A stretch of DNA of 64,000 nucleotides from Ga0077555 sp033764055 (GCA_033764055.1 JANRJI010000104.1:24071-88070), one strand, 5' to 3'. Positions 28,123 through 37,342 are shown, counted from the first letter of the stretch. The notes: generated by a model from the sequence alone, not told the origin. A program made the numbers and translations.

Positions 28123-29109
28123 TCATTTGACCAGTTTCTCGCCGGCACGTCCCTCGCGCCGGAGCTTGGCTTCGCGCCGGATGATGTAGACGGCCGAGAC
28201 GAAGATCACCGCAGCGCCGATCCACGTCCAGGCATCGATCAGCTCCCCGAACATGAGAAAGCCGAGCGCGACGGCGAACGGAAGGCGCGAGAACTCGAAG
28301 GTGAGCACCAGCGACGCGTCGGCCGCGCGGAAGCCGCGCATGAGACTGACGTGCCCGAGCACGCCCGTTGCGCCGACGACGATCAGGACTGGCAGCACCT
28401 CCAGCGTCAGCGGCTGCCAGACGAACAGCGCCGGGATGAGCGCAAGCGGAGTCATGATTGCGGTAGTCAGAAACACGATCTTGTCGGGGTCGTCATGACC
28501 GGAAAGCTGCTTCAGCAGCACGGCCATGACGCCGCCCGACATCGCCGAGAACAGCGCCATGCCCTGGCCGATGCCCAGCGGCGACATGCCGGGCCGCAGC
28601 ATGATCATGGCGCCGATAAAGCCGACGGCGAGGGCCGTCATGCGCCGCAAGCGCACCTTCTCGCCGAGCAGGACGATCGCGCCGAGCGTTCCGAACAGCG
28701 GCGACAGGAACCCGATGGCCGTCAACTCGCCGAGCGGGATCAGCGCGATGGCCCAGAACCAGCACGTCATGGAGAACAGGCTGATGCTGGCGCGGATCAG
28801 ATAGAGCTGCGGCGCTGCCGAGCGGAGCAATGCCGTGCCCCGCCAGGCGAGGAGCGGCAGCATCAGGATCAGCGCCGATGCGAAGCGCAGGAACGCGACC
28901 TGCAGCGGATGGTAGCCGTAGGACATGGCAAGGCGCGAGGAGGCGGCGAGCCCGGCAAACAACGCCATCGCCAGGGTGACCCACAGGACACCGGCAATCG
29001 GATCGTTGCGGTCGGGCTTCTTGTCGCTCACGCGCTCGCTCGCCGCCGGCTCGGCCTCGAGAGGCCGGACATTCTCAGGCGCCTCGCGGCGCCGCTCGAC
29101 AAATGACAC
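28123..29109 (-). CDS. EamA/DMT-family transporter
   Basis: A membrane protein of about 328 residues with ten hydrophobic helices in two EamA repeats. These start with VLWVTLAMALFAGLAASSRLA and GMALFSAMSGGVMAVLLKQL. Landmarks are IPLGELTAIGFLSPLFGTLGA and FSRLPFAVALGFLMFGE. Members export amino acids, purines or other metabolites; the substrate is unknown. A GTG at 29109 is proposed as start because GGAGAGG lies four bases upstream. The resulting N-terminus has about 40 polar cytoplasmic residues before the first helix. The alternative TTG at 29196 lacks a site. Confidence 0.85.
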   Translation of the reverse strand: MSFVERRREAPENVRPLEAEPAASERVSDKKPDRNDPIAGVLWVTLAMALFAGLAASSRLAMSYGYHPLQVAFLRFASALILMLPLLAWRGTALLRSAAPQLYLIRASISLFSMTCWFWAIALIPLGELTAIGFLSPLFGTLGAIVLLGEKVRLRRMTALAVGFIGAMIMLRPGMSPLGIGQGMALFSAMSGGVMAVLLKQLSGHDDPDKIVFLTTAIMTPLALIPALFVWQPLTLEVLPVLIVVGATGVLGHVSLMRGFRAADASLVLTFEFSRLPFAVALGFLMFGELIDAWTWIGAAVIFVSAVYIIRREAKLRREGRAGEKLVK

Positions 29110-29369
29110 TGTGCCTCTCCGGAGTGGCTGCGTCGACACCGAATCGGCAGCGACTTCCTCGATGGCTCTGATCGTGGGCGTTCGTGACAGCGGCAAGGCG
29201 CGAGCGTCCCACGCGACGCATGAGTGGCATGCTTGCGACGGGGCGGCTCTTGCTGGCGGCCTCTTCCGTCGTCCCTCGGACTTGATGCTATGCTCGTGGC
29301 CGGTACGCCCGACCGGGCGCTGCAGTCCTCAATCCATCGAACGCCTGCCCTCTGGAGACATGGAGCCCC

Positions 29370-30431
29370 ATGGCCACGAACATCAAGCGAATCATCTATT
29401 TCCACTATCGGATGGACCCGACGGCAGCCCGCATCAAGGAGCTGCGGCAGGACATCGACATGTTCCGGCGCCCCATGGAGACCGACATCGAGGAGAGCTG
29501 GAAAGAGATCGAACGCGTCCACTGCTACCATGTCTCCGGTCGCACGGAGCTCCGCGAGCCCTGGTTCGCCGACAAGCGGCTGTTCGCAAGAGCGCCGAAC
29601 CTGCTGGCCGTCTGCTCGCTCGGTGCGGGCTACGACACCATCAACATCGCCGACTGCAACGAGGCCGGCATCATCGTGTGCAACCAGTCGGGGGCCAACA
29701 AGGAGGCCGTCGCCGAGCACGCCCTGGGCCTCATGCTGGCGTTGTCGAAGAAGATCGCCCAGTCGAACGCGGCGATGCGCCGCCAGCAGAACCTCGAGCG
29801 GTTCCTCTATGCGGGCAATGATCTTCTCGGAAAAACGGTCGGCATCATCGGCATCGGCAATATCGGTGGCCGGGTGGCGGAGCTGTGCGCCGGTCTCTTC
29901 AAGATGACCGTGCTCGCCTACGACCCTTACCTGTCGGCCGAGAGGATCGCTGCCAAGGGCGCTAAAAAGATCGAGCTCGACGAGCTCCTGGAGCGCGCCG
30001 ACTACGTGACGATGCATACGCCGTTGAACGACAGCTCGCGCAACCTCATGGGCTACGACCAGCTCAGGCGCATGAAGAAGAGCGCCTATCTCGTCAACAC
30101 GTCGCGCGGCGGCACCTACGACGAGGCCGGCCTCGTCCGAGCGCTGAAAGAGGGCCTTATTGCCGGCGCCGGGCTCGACGTGTTCGTGGAGGAGCCGCCG
30201 CCGACCGACCATCCGCTCATGCAGTTCGAGAACGTGATCGTCTCCCCCCACAATGCCGGTATCACGCACGAGGCGATGGCAAACGTGGCGATCTTCTCGG
30301 CCGACCAGTGGATCGACATCATCGACGGAAAGGTGCCACCGCGGCTGATCAACCCCCAGGCCTGGCCAAAGTACTGCGACCGGTTCGAGAAGATTCTCGG
30401 CTTCCGGCCAGCGCCGCTGCCCAGGGAGTGA
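29370..30431 (+). CDS. D-isomer-specific 2-hydroxyacid dehydrogenase (SerA-like)
   Basis: A 353-residue NAD-dependent 2-hydroxyacid dehydrogenase. The Rossmann motif is VGIIGIGNIGGRVAEL with the acidic DPYL at the end of strand 2. The catalytic residues are Arg in NTSRGGTYDE, Glu in DVFVEEPP, and His in SPHNAGITHEAM. It lacks the ACT regulatory domain of long SerA, so phosphoglycerate oxidation is only one option; glyoxylate or hydroxypyruvate reduction is also possible. The start ATG 29370 has GGAG upstream. It is divergent from the EamA gene by about 260 bases. Confidence 0.9.
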   Translation: MATNIKRIIYFHYRMDPTAARIKELRQDIDMFRRPMETDIEESWKEIERVHCYHVSGRTELREPWFADKRLFARAPNLLAVCSLGAGYDTINIADCNEAGIIVCNQSGANKEAVAEHALGLMLALSKKIAQSNAAMRRQQNLERFLYAGNDLLGKTVGIIGIGNIGGRVAELCAGLFKMTVLAYDPYLSAERIAAKGAKKIELDELLERADYVTMHTPLNDSSRNLMGYDQLRRMKKSAYLVNTSRGGTYDEAGLVRALKEGLIAGAGLDVFVEEPPPTDHPLMQFENVIVSPHNAGITHEAMANVAIFSADQWIDIIDGKVPPRLINPQAWPKYCDRFEKILGFRPAPLPRE

Positions 30432-30541
30432 TCGCGGCGGAGCGATCGGGGCGGGAGCAGGCGAGACGGCAACCGTAAACGTCGCATTAACGCATGACGT
30501 GTAGGCTCCCGTCCTGCTTGAATCTCGTCGGGAGTCGTCTC

Positions 30542-31213
30542 ATGTCGTCGCGTTCCACGCTGAGCCCATTGTTCAGCCTTGCCCTCGCTCTGCTCGCGAC
30601 AGGCGCCACCTTGGCCCTCACCTCGACGGACGCCGACGCACGCCGCCCGGGCGGCGCCGCGAGCGCGGCTTCCGGCGTCGTACGGATCAACAAGGCCGTC
30701 GACGGCAAGTCCAACGAGGATGGTGCCGCATCGGCCAGCGAGGCCAACGCTGGCGAAAGCGCCGACAACTCCGCGGACGCGAGCTCGGACAACACTCCGA
30801 AAGCTGACGACAGCAAGGCCGCAGCCAACGTCGACCCGGACGATGCGGAGCCAAAGGGCGATGAGGCAGAGAATTCTGGCTCCACCCCAGAGATCGACAA
30901 AGCCGATCCGAAGCCGCCGGCCGGCAAAGCGGTTGCTGCCCGGCCGGCCGCCGGACAGAAGCCCGCCAAGGCCGACGCAGGCCTTGCAGATGCGCCGAAG
31001 GCCGATGAGCTCCCGGCCGCCGATGCCGCCGCCAGCCCCCCCGCACCGAGGCGCTCCGGCCGCACCAAGACAGCGGTGAATGCCTCTTCGAAAGACCTCG
31101 ATGTCCCTGGCTGTGCACCGGGCATGCTGTGCACCGTCTGCGTCGCCGGATGCGCCGTCGGCAGCTCCGGATCGATCGTTCACGCAGGCCCGAAACCGGC
31201 CGTCAGGCGATAG
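30542..31213 (+). CDS. Exported low-complexity acidic protein with a C-terminal Cys cluster, unknown function
   Basis: I do not recognise this 223-residue protein. Residues 1 to about 35 form a signal peptide (LFSLALALLATGATLAL then STDADA). The middle, about residues 45-180, is Ala/Asp/Ser/Pro/Lys-rich and looks disordered. The end has four Cys in a C-x5-C-x2-C-x3-C array (191, 197, 200, 204) within a Gly-rich context. ATG 30542 is chosen for GGGAG upstream; an ATG 16 codons earlier would mask the signal peptide. The Cys array might form disulfides or bind metal in the periplasm. It stands alone between the 2-hydroxyacid dehydrogenase and the convergent FAD monooxygenase. Confidence 0.68.
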   Translation: MSSRSTLSPLFSLALALLATGATLALTSTDADARRPGGAASAASGVVRINKAVDGKSNEDGAASASEANAGESADNSADASSDNTPKADDSKAAANVDPDDAEPKGDEAENSGSTPEIDKADPKPPAGKAVAARPAAGQKPAKADAGLADAPKADELPAADAAASPPAPRRSGRTKTAVNASSKDLDVPGCAPGMLCTVCVAGCAVGSSGSIVHAGPKPAVRR

Positions 31214-31295
31214 CGCTCGCTCGACCGAGGCGAAAGCGCGATCGCGCTCCCGGGTAGTTGCAGGAGTGGTCGGCGCTGCATGGGCAGTCCCGACG

Positions 31296-32549
31296 CTAAA
31301 CCGCACGCGACGGCGCCCTCACGCGGTGGCGCTCGGGCGACGTGACGTGCTCAGGGCGCACGCCGAGGCCGATGAGCGCCGCCACCCGCCGTTGCAGCCA
31401 AGGCACGGCGGCCACGATTCGCAAGGGCAGTGGCGGCCCCGCCATCGCGCCTCCGGGCGCCAGCATCGGCGCAATGACCCGGCTCTGAATGGCCACCTGC
31501 ATCGCCTGCGTGGCCTTCACGGGCCACATGCGGCGCTGTCTGACAAGATCGAGCGCCCGATCGTCGAGCCCGCCGGCAGCGAGCGATCCGCTCAGGAGAT
31601 TGGCAGCCGCCACTGCATCCTGGATCGCGAGGTTGATCCCCACACCGCCCACAGGCGACATGGCATGGGCCGCGTCGCCGATCACCAGGAGACCGGGTCT
31701 CGACCAGCTCGTCAGACGGTCGACCTTAACCGTGAGCAGCCTCACGTCGTCGAGCGAGGTCATTGCGTCGATCCGGGAGGCGAGCCTCGGCACTGTCTCC
31801 CCGATCGTCCTGCGGAACGCATGGAGGCCCCGTGCCTTCACCCGCTCCGCCTCGCCTTTCAGAATGACCAGGGCACACTGGTCGTAGTCGCCCCGGTCTA
31901 TGGTGATGACGATGTGGCCGGGTCCGGTATTGAGCAGCGGCTCGTCGCCCGACGGTCCCGGCTCCCGTGGCACGCGGAACCAGAGCACGTCGATCGGTGC
32001 TCCGATGTCCTCGACCTTCAGGCCAGCCGCGTTCCGCAACACCGAGCCCCGTCCGTCGGCGGCGATCGTGAGCTGAGCGCGCACCTCGAGCCGACCATCG
32101 GCCGCGGTGGCACGAACGCCCACGACACGCCCTTCCTCCTCGATCAGCCCGGTCGCCTCGGCGCGCATCTCGATGGCGAACGTCGGCAGGCTCAGCGCGG
32201 CTCCCGTCAGGAAATCGAGGAAGTGCCATTGCGGCATGAAGGCGATGAACCTAGCCACAGTCGACAGCGACGAGAAGTCGGTGACCGTGAGCGGCCGGCC
32301 GGCAAAAACACCGGACAGATGGCGCATTGGCTGGTGTGGCCGCTCGAGGAAAGCCGTAAGCAATCCGAGCTCGTGCATCACCTCGAGCGTAGAGGGGTGC
32401 ACTGTGTCGCCACGGAAGTCACGCAGGAAGTCGGCGTGCTTCTCGAGCACCAGCGTCCGGCAACCGGCCCGCGCGAACAAGAGGCCCGCCATGGCTCCTG
32501 CCGGCCCGCCTCCGACGACACAGCAGTCCACGTTCATGGTGCGTGGCAT
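31296..32549 (-). CDS. FAD-dependent monooxygenase / geranylgeranyl reductase-like (PHBH fold)
   Basis: A 417-residue PHBH-fold flavoprotein. The dinucleotide motif is VDCCVVGGGPAGAMAGLLFARAG with Glu at the strand 2 end (VLEKH). FRGDTVHPSTLEVM is the conserved DG-like substrate region. The FAD-ribose motif GDAAHAMSPVGGVGINLAIQDAVAAANLL is intact. Such enzymes hydroxylate aromatic or related compounds with NAD(P)H. The substrate is unknown. Start ATG 32549 is supported by GGAGCC at six bases. It is followed upstream (32608) by the NIPSNAP gene on the same strand, so the two may be one unit. Confidence 0.9.
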   Translation of the reverse strand: MPRTMNVDCCVVGGGPAGAMAGLLFARAGCRTLVLEKHADFLRDFRGDTVHPSTLEVMHELGLLTAFLERPHQPMRHLSGVFAGRPLTVTDFSSLSTVARFIAFMPQWHFLDFLTGAALSLPTFAIEMRAEATGLIEEEGRVVGVRATAADGRLEVRAQLTIAADGRGSVLRNAAGLKVEDIGAPIDVLWFRVPREPGPSGDEPLLNTGPGHIVITIDRGDYDQCALVILKGEAERVKARGLHAFRRTIGETVPRLASRIDAMTSLDDVRLLTVKVDRLTSWSRPGLLVIGDAAHAMSPVGGVGINLAIQDAVAAANLLSGSLAAGGLDDRALDLVRQRRMWPVKATQAMQVAIQSRVIAPMLAPGGAMAGPPLPLRIVAAVPWLQRRVAALIGLGVRPEHVTSPERHRVRAPSRAV

Positions 32550-32607
32550 GGCGTGGCTCCGGGACGTGTCGGCAGGCAAGTCGTGAGTGACAGCCCGCCG
32601 GCTCTCG

Positions 32608-32934
32608 CTACTGCGCGGCCGACAACCTGGTCGGCACGATGCGCTGCACGTTGATCGCCGAGCGGTCGATCAGCTCGCCCACCTGCGGGGCGATCTTGGT
32701 CTTCCAGAAGTCGGACTCGTAGATGTCCTTGTAAATCTGCTCGCGCGCGGCCTCGCTCTCGAAGCGGCGGATCCAAACGTACACGCTCTCGTCGGTCTCG
32801 CCGCGGAAGCTCGCCGTGATGACGGCGCCCTTCGACACCTGGAAGGGAATGATCTCGCCCTCCATCAGCTTGAGCCAGGCTTCCATCTTCCCCGGCTTGA
32901 TCTTGTACTGACGCAGCTCGTAGAACGCGGCCAT
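32608..32934 (-). CDS. NIPSNAP family protein
   Basis: A 108-residue ferredoxin-fold-like dimeric protein. The signature is an early ELRQYKIKPGKMEAWLKL followed by YVWIRRFESEAAREQIYKDIY and a C-terminal helix. Bacterial members often sit beside catabolic oxygenase genes, and some show monooxygenase-like or binding roles; no enzyme activity is clear here. Start ATG 32934 has GGAG upstream. It lies directly upstream of the FAD monooxygenase and downstream of the CoA-transferase. Confidence 0.9.
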   Translation of the reverse strand: MAAFYELRQYKIKPGKMEAWLKLMEGEIIPFQVSKGAVITASFRGETDESVYVWIRRFESEAAREQIYKDIYESDFWKTKIAPQVGELIDRSAINVQRIVPTRLSAAQ

Positions 32935-33064
32935 CGGTGTCTCCTCGGTGTGCGTTGGCGCGAGAGACTACAACGGTCGGCTCCGTCGGCGATAGGGGCA
33001 GCGCCAGATCCCGCGCTTCCGGCTCGTCGCCAAGAGCGACCGTGCGGCAACCGGCGCCGATGCC

Positions 33065-34336
33065 TCAGGACCGCGAGAGCATAGCGTGGGCGGCGCGCGA
33101 CAGCTCCTCACGGAATGCCGGATGCGCGATCTCGATCATCGCTCGTGCCCGCTCGCGCAACGTCTTGGTCGCCAGCTCCGCGCACCCGTGCTCGGTGACG
33201 ATGATGTCCACGTCGCTTCGCGGCGTCGTCACGGGTCCGCTCAGCCGGGCCACGATGCGGCTCGCCTTGCCGCCATGCGACGTGCTTGCCAACGCGATGA
33301 TCGAGCGACCACCCGGCGAGCGCGCCGCGGCCCGGACATAGTCCACCTGACCGCCGATCGTGCCGACGTAGTCGCTGCCGATCGCCTCCGAGTTCACTTG
33401 GCCGGTCAGGTCCACCTCGAGTGCGGCATTGATCGAGATGAGGTTCGAGAGCCGGGCGAGGACCTCTGCGCTGTGGGTGTAGCTCGGCCGGGCGAAGCGG
33501 AGCGCCGGGTTCCGGTCGGCGAAGCGGAACAGCGCTTCGCTGCCGAGCATGTTGCCTGTCACCGTGACACCACGGTCGATCTCCTTGGCGGCATTCGTCA
33601 CGGCCCCGCACTGCATCAGCTCCATGACGCCGTCGGTGATGGTGCCGGCATGCACGCCGAGATCGCGATGGCGCTTGAGGCCTTCGAGAATGGCATCGGG
33701 GAGCGCGCCGATGCCGGTCTGGATCGTCGCCCTGTCGCCCACGTAGCCGACGACATGGCGAGCGATGGCGCGCTCGGTCTCGCCGATCACGCCGCGCTTC
33801 ACCGCCACCAGCGGCCGGTCCACCTCCACGGCGAAGTCGATATCGTCCGCCGTCAGGTAGTCGTCGCAATACGTGAACGGCGTCTGGGCGTTGATCTCGG
33901 CGACGACCACCCGCGCCCGGGACACGGCCGAGCAGATGTAGTCGTTGACGATGCCCGTGCTCATGCGACCCTGCGCGTCGGGCCGGCTCACCTGCACGAT
34001 GGCCACGTCGCACCGGATGCGGCCGTCGGCCACCATCTCGTCGAGCCGCGAGTAGTGGATCGGCAGGATGTCGATCAGACCCGCGCGCGACAGCGGTCGC
34101 ACCCCGGCCGTGCCGACAAGGCCCTTGAAGTCGATGACGTCGACGTGGTCGGCAGCGAGGAGGCCCGAATAGCTCGTCATCAGGAACACCGAGAACCGCC
34201 CGCCGATCTCATGGCGACGACGCAGCAAGCTCTCGTTGACACTGACCGGCTCGCCGCTGATCTGCCCCCACATCACGACGTCGCCCGGACGGACAATCTC
34301 GTGCCAGGGCAGCTCATCGGTCCCAACGATCTTCAT
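33065..34336 (-). CDS. Acetyl-CoA hydrolase/transferase (4-hydroxybutyrate CoA-transferase-like)
   Basis: A 423-residue family I/II CoA-transferase. Landmarks are the N-terminal RPGDVVMWGQISGEPVSVNESL, IQTGIGALPDAILEGL, and the C-terminal catalytic Glu region DLTGQVNSEAIGS with GGQVDYVRAA and SDVDIIVTEHG. It would move CoA between acetyl-CoA and a small carboxylate or hydroxycarboxylate. Start ATG 34336. The acyl-CoA dehydrogenase starts 47 bases upstream on the same strand, so the two are probably co-transcribed: activation of an acid, then desaturation. Confidence 0.88.
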   Translation of the reverse strand: MKIVGTDELPWHEIVRPGDVVMWGQISGEPVSVNESLLRRRHEIGGRFSVFLMTSYSGLLAADHVDVIDFKGLVGTAGVRPLSRAGLIDILPIHYSRLDEMVADGRIRCDVAIVQVSRPDAQGRMSTGIVNDYICSAVSRARVVVAEINAQTPFTYCDDYLTADDIDFAVEVDRPLVAVKRGVIGETERAIARHVVGYVGDRATIQTGIGALPDAILEGLKRHRDLGVHAGTITDGVMELMQCGAVTNAAKEIDRGVTVTGNMLGSEALFRFADRNPALRFARPSYTHSAEVLARLSNLISINAALEVDLTGQVNSEAIGSDYVGTIGGQVDYVRAAARSPGGRSIIALASTSHGGKASRIVARLSGPVTTPRSDVDIIVTEHGCAELATKTLRERARAMIEIAHPAFREELSRAAHAMLSRS

Positions 34337-34382
34337 GGCCCGATGGCCTCCCGCCCGCTGTTTCGCCAGAACCGATAGCCGA

Positions 34383-35570
34383 TCAGTGCGCCGGCGGCGG
34401 CTTCTTCACGTTGCCGCGTACCACGCGCCGGCCGAGGGAGTGGCGATGCACCTCGCTCGGACCGTCGTAGATGCGGAAGGCACGCACGTCGCGATAGATC
34501 TTCTCGACCATGGTGTCGTCGGTCACGCCCATGCCGCCGAGGATCTGCATGGAGCGGTCGACGACACGGAAGATCGCCTCCGAGCAGATCACCTTGGCCA
34601 TGGAGCTGGTCGTCGAGGCCTTGTCGCCCTGGTCGAGCAGCCACGCGCAGTGCCAGATGGCGAGGCGCGAGACATGGATGTCCATCTCGTTGTCGGCCAG
34701 CATGAACGAGACGCCCTGGTGCTCGCCGAGCGTCTTGCCGAACGACATGCGGTGGCGGGCGTACTCGGTCGCGATGTCGTGGGCGCGGACCGCCGACCCG
34801 AGCCAGCGCATGCAATGCGTCAGGCGCGCCGGCGCGAGGCGCACCTGGGCGTACTGGAAGCCCTTGCCGATCTCGCCCAGAATGTCGTCGCCCGAGACCC
34901 GAAGGTTCTCGATGTCGATGACGGCGTGACCGCCCATGAAGCTCGAGTCCATGGTGCCGAGCACGCGGCTGATCTTGAAGGCCGGATTCGGCAGCTCGGT
35001 CAGGAACATGGTGCAGTCGCCCGGACCGTCGCCCGTGCGCGCCATGATGATGGCGAAGGCAGCCCCTTCGGCACCCGTGATCAGCGTCTTGCGGCCGTTG
35101 ATGACGAAGCCGTTGCCATCGGGAGTCGCGGTGGTCTTGAGGAGGAGCGGGTCGGCGCCGGCGCCACCGTCGGGCTCGGTCATGGCGAAGCAGGAGCGCA
35201 CCTCGCCGGTGGCGAGGCGGGCCAGATACTTCTGCCGCTGGGCCGGCGTCGCCACCACGTCCAGCAAGTGGATGTTGCCCTCGTCGGGGGCATGGAAATG
35301 CAGCGCGATCGGCCCGAGGATCGAGTAGCCGGCCGCCTCGAACACCACCGCCTGCTCGAAGTGCGAGAAGCCCTTGCCGCCGAAGTCCTCCGGCGAGTTG
35401 ATGCCGAGCAGTCCGGCCTCTTTCGCGGCCCTGTTGAGGTCGCGACGCATGTCCTCGGGAATTCCGTGGCTCCAGCGCGGGTCCTTCTCGAACGGGATGA
35501 TCTTCTCGCGCACGAACGCGGCGACCTTGTCACGCAGCTCCGCCAGCGGCTTGTCGATGGTGAAGTCCAT
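34383..35570 (-). CDS. Acyl-CoA dehydrogenase (ACAD11-like)
   Basis: A 395-residue FAD acyl-CoA dehydrogenase that makes a 2-enoyl-CoA. It shows LRDKVAAFVREKI, FAMTEPDGG (FAD/adenine region), INGRKTLITGA, the helical domain RMSFGKTLGEHQGV and QILGGMGVTDDTMVEK. In the C-terminal motif most members have YEGT with the catalytic Glu; here the same position reads YDGPSEVHR, as in the ACAD10/11 branch. The base may therefore be supplied elsewhere. Start ATG 35570. It heads the unit with the CoA-transferase. Confidence 0.92.
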   Translation of the reverse strand: MDFTIDKPLAELRDKVAAFVREKIIPFEKDPRWSHGIPEDMRRDLNRAAKEAGLLGINSPEDFGGKGFSHFEQAVVFEAAGYSILGPIALHFHAPDEGNIHLLDVVATPAQRQKYLARLATGEVRSCFAMTEPDGGAGADPLLLKTTATPDGNGFVINGRKTLITGAEGAAFAIIMARTGDGPGDCTMFLTELPNPAFKISRVLGTMDSSFMGGHAVIDIENLRVSGDDILGEIGKGFQYAQVRLAPARLTHCMRWLGSAVRAHDIATEYARHRMSFGKTLGEHQGVSFMLADNEMDIHVSRLAIWHCAWLLDQGDKASTTSSMAKVICSEAIFRVVDRSMQILGGMGVTDDTMVEKIYRDVRAFRIYDGPSEVHRHSLGRRVVRGNVKKPPPAH

Positions 35571-35772
35571 TGGGTCTGCTTTCCTCCTGGAGTGCCGAGG
35601 GGCTGCCCCTGGCCAAAGTTATCGAGATGAGCCGCACGTTTCCTGACCGGGGAGCGGGCCTAATCACATCGCTGAGCAAACTAGCCTGGGCCCGCCGGAG
35701 ATTGAAGCCAAGCGTCCGCGACAGCTTGCGCTCGGTCAAGTCGGTCCGCGACCTGGAGCCGCTTTCCAGCTG

Positions 35773-36690
35773 TCAATCGCGGCTCCCTCGGCCAAAGGCC
35801 GTGGCCAGCACTCGCCCCACCTCGTCGAAAGCTGCCGCCCGTGCCAGCGGGTCGGTGCCGATCTGCACCTCGCCCGTGCCCGTCGCCGATATGCCGACTC
35901 CCGTCAGCGTGCGGCGCGGCGAGCTCGCCGCATCGAAGCCATGCACGGCGCCCGGATACTCGATCAGCCGGACATTCGGACGTCCGGCGATCTCGCGGCA
36001 CGGCGCTGGCGGCGTCCAGTCGTCGTCACTGCCGATCAGGATGGTGAGCGGAGCGCGCGGCGCCCATCCCACACGCTCCGGAAACGTGCTGCATCCGGGA
36101 TAGAACGCGATCGCTGCCCGGATCGGCGGCGCCCCGGCGCGCACGGATTTGTCGACGGCATGGAGCACCGTCGAGCCGCCGTGCGACCAGCCGATCAGCG
36201 CAAGGCGGTTGGCGTCCACGAAGCTCTGCTTCGATAGCCAGCGCAAGGCTGCCTCCGCGTCGAGCGCGCGATGCACGGGCCGGATCGGTCGCTGGTCGCC
36301 GGTCAGGCCACAGATCTCCCTGTAGCCGCGGGCGCTGAAGCTGTCCGCAAAGAGCACTCCATAGCCGGCCGCAACGAAGCGCTCGGCCCATTCCAGCTCG
36401 CGCGCGGCCATTGTGCCACGGTCAGTGAACAGCCCGCCGCAGCCATGCAGGCCCACAACGGCGGGAGCCGGGCCAAGACCCGGCGGGCGTCGGAAATATG
36501 CCTTGATGGTCCCCGCGCGCCGGCCGGGCACGGCGAGATCGACGCCGAAATACCCTGGCGGGGGCGGAGGCACGAAGATGGGCTCGGCAGCGATGTCCTG
36601 GGCGGACACCCCCGTGCCCGGCGCAATCGAGGCGACCAAGCATGCCGTCAACAGGCGCGCAATCTGCCTTATGGCTCGACGCTGGCCCAT
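35773..36690 (-). CDS. Exported dienelactone hydrolase-like alpha/beta hydrolase
   Basis: A hydrolase of 305 residues with a signal peptide (RQIARLLTACLVASIAPGTGVSA). The DLH-like core has VVGLHGCGGLFTDRG (oxyanion) and VLFADSFSARGYREICG. The nucleophile in IGWSHGGSTVLH is Ser (DLH proper uses Cys), with an acid in LIGSDDDWTPP and a His in YPGAVHGFDA. Such exported members cleave ester or lactone substrates in the periplasm. ATG 36690 has GGAG upstream; a longer frame without family similarity is rejected. It lies between the acyl-CoA dehydrogenase and atpF on the same strand, separated from atpF by a hairpin. Confidence 0.86.
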   Translation of the reverse strand: MGQRRAIRQIARLLTACLVASIAPGTGVSAQDIAAEPIFVPPPPPGYFGVDLAVPGRRAGTIKAYFRRPPGLGPAPAVVGLHGCGGLFTDRGTMAARELEWAERFVAAGYGVLFADSFSARGYREICGLTGDQRPIRPVHRALDAEAALRWLSKQSFVDANRLALIGWSHGGSTVLHAVDKSVRAGAPPIRAAIAFYPGCSTFPERVGWAPRAPLTILIGSDDDWTPPAPCREIAGRPNVRLIEYPGAVHGFDAASSPRRTLTGVGISATGTGEVQIGTDPLARAAAFDEVGRVLATAFGRGSRD

Positions 36691-36762
36691 GGGGCACTCC
36701 GTCAGGAACCCTGCTGCGGCCGTTCCTACGGTGGGCTTTCGGACGGCCCCACAGACAGCTGA

Positions 36763-36782
36763 AGCCGGGCGCGGGCCCGGCT
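36763..36782. terminator. Hairpin after atpF, possible end of the F0 operon
   Basis: AGCCGGGC, a four-base loop and GCCCGGCT form a compact 8-bp stem, 68 bases after the atpF stop and upstream of the exported hydrolase. There is no clear T-run. Confidence 0.4.
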
Positions 36783-36850
36783 CCGTTGACATTCGACAGC
36801 CACGTCCCCCGACGACCGCCCCCATGCGAGGACGGCCAGGGAGGGAGACG

Positions 36851-37330
36851 TCAGTTCAGCTTGCCTCGCAGATCGCGGATCGACTGGTCCAAGATGGTGT
36901 CGGCCGTGCCGCCTGCCACCCGTTCGCGCATCACGCGCTCGGCGGCCGCGGTTGCGGCCTCGACCACCGCGGCCCGCACCTCGGCTAGCGCCTGCGCCTC
37001 GGCGCGAGCGATCTTCTCCTCGGCAAGGCGCGAGCGGCGCTCGAGAGACTCTTTCAGGGACTTCTCGGACTGCTCCTTCATCGCCTGCGCCTCGCGCTCG
37101 GCCTGCTCGATGATCGCCTTGGCCTCGTCGTCGGCTCGGCGCTGCTTCTGCTTGTAGTCGGCCAGCAGGTCCTGCGCCTCCTCGCGCAGGCGGCGAGCCT
37201 CGTCGAGCTCCTTGCGAATGGCGTCGGCGCGCTCGTCGAGCGCCTTGCCCATCAAGGCAGGCACCTTCACGTAAAGCAGCAGACCGACGAAGCAGAAAAA
37301 GGCTACTGCGACCCAGAACTCGGCGCCCAT
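36851..37330 (-). CDS. atpF: ATP synthase F0 subunit b
   Basis: Peripheral-stalk subunit b of 159 residues. One N-terminal membrane helix (EFWVAVAFFCFVGLLLYVKVP) is followed by a long charged helix (KALDERADAIRKELDEARRLREEA onward) that dimerises with b' and reaches F1. Length and layout are typical of the alphaproteobacterial b subunit. It is last in the operon and starts 12 bases after the b' gene. Confidence 0.96.
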   Translation of the reverse strand: MGAEFWVAVAFFCFVGLLLYVKVPALMGKALDERADAIRKELDEARRLREEAQDLLADYKQKQRRADDEAKAIIEQAEREAQAMKEQSEKSLKESLERRSRLAEEKIARAEAQALAEVRAAVVEAATAAAERVMRERVAGGTADTILDQSIRDLRGKLN

Positions 37331-37342
37331 GGCTATCCTCCC

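Noticed and set aside
31235..31248. Perfect 14-base palindrome AGCGCGATCGCGCT between convergent genes
   Set aside because: Too short and GC-biased to be distinguished from chance; could be a weak hairpin terminator but lacks a T-tract.
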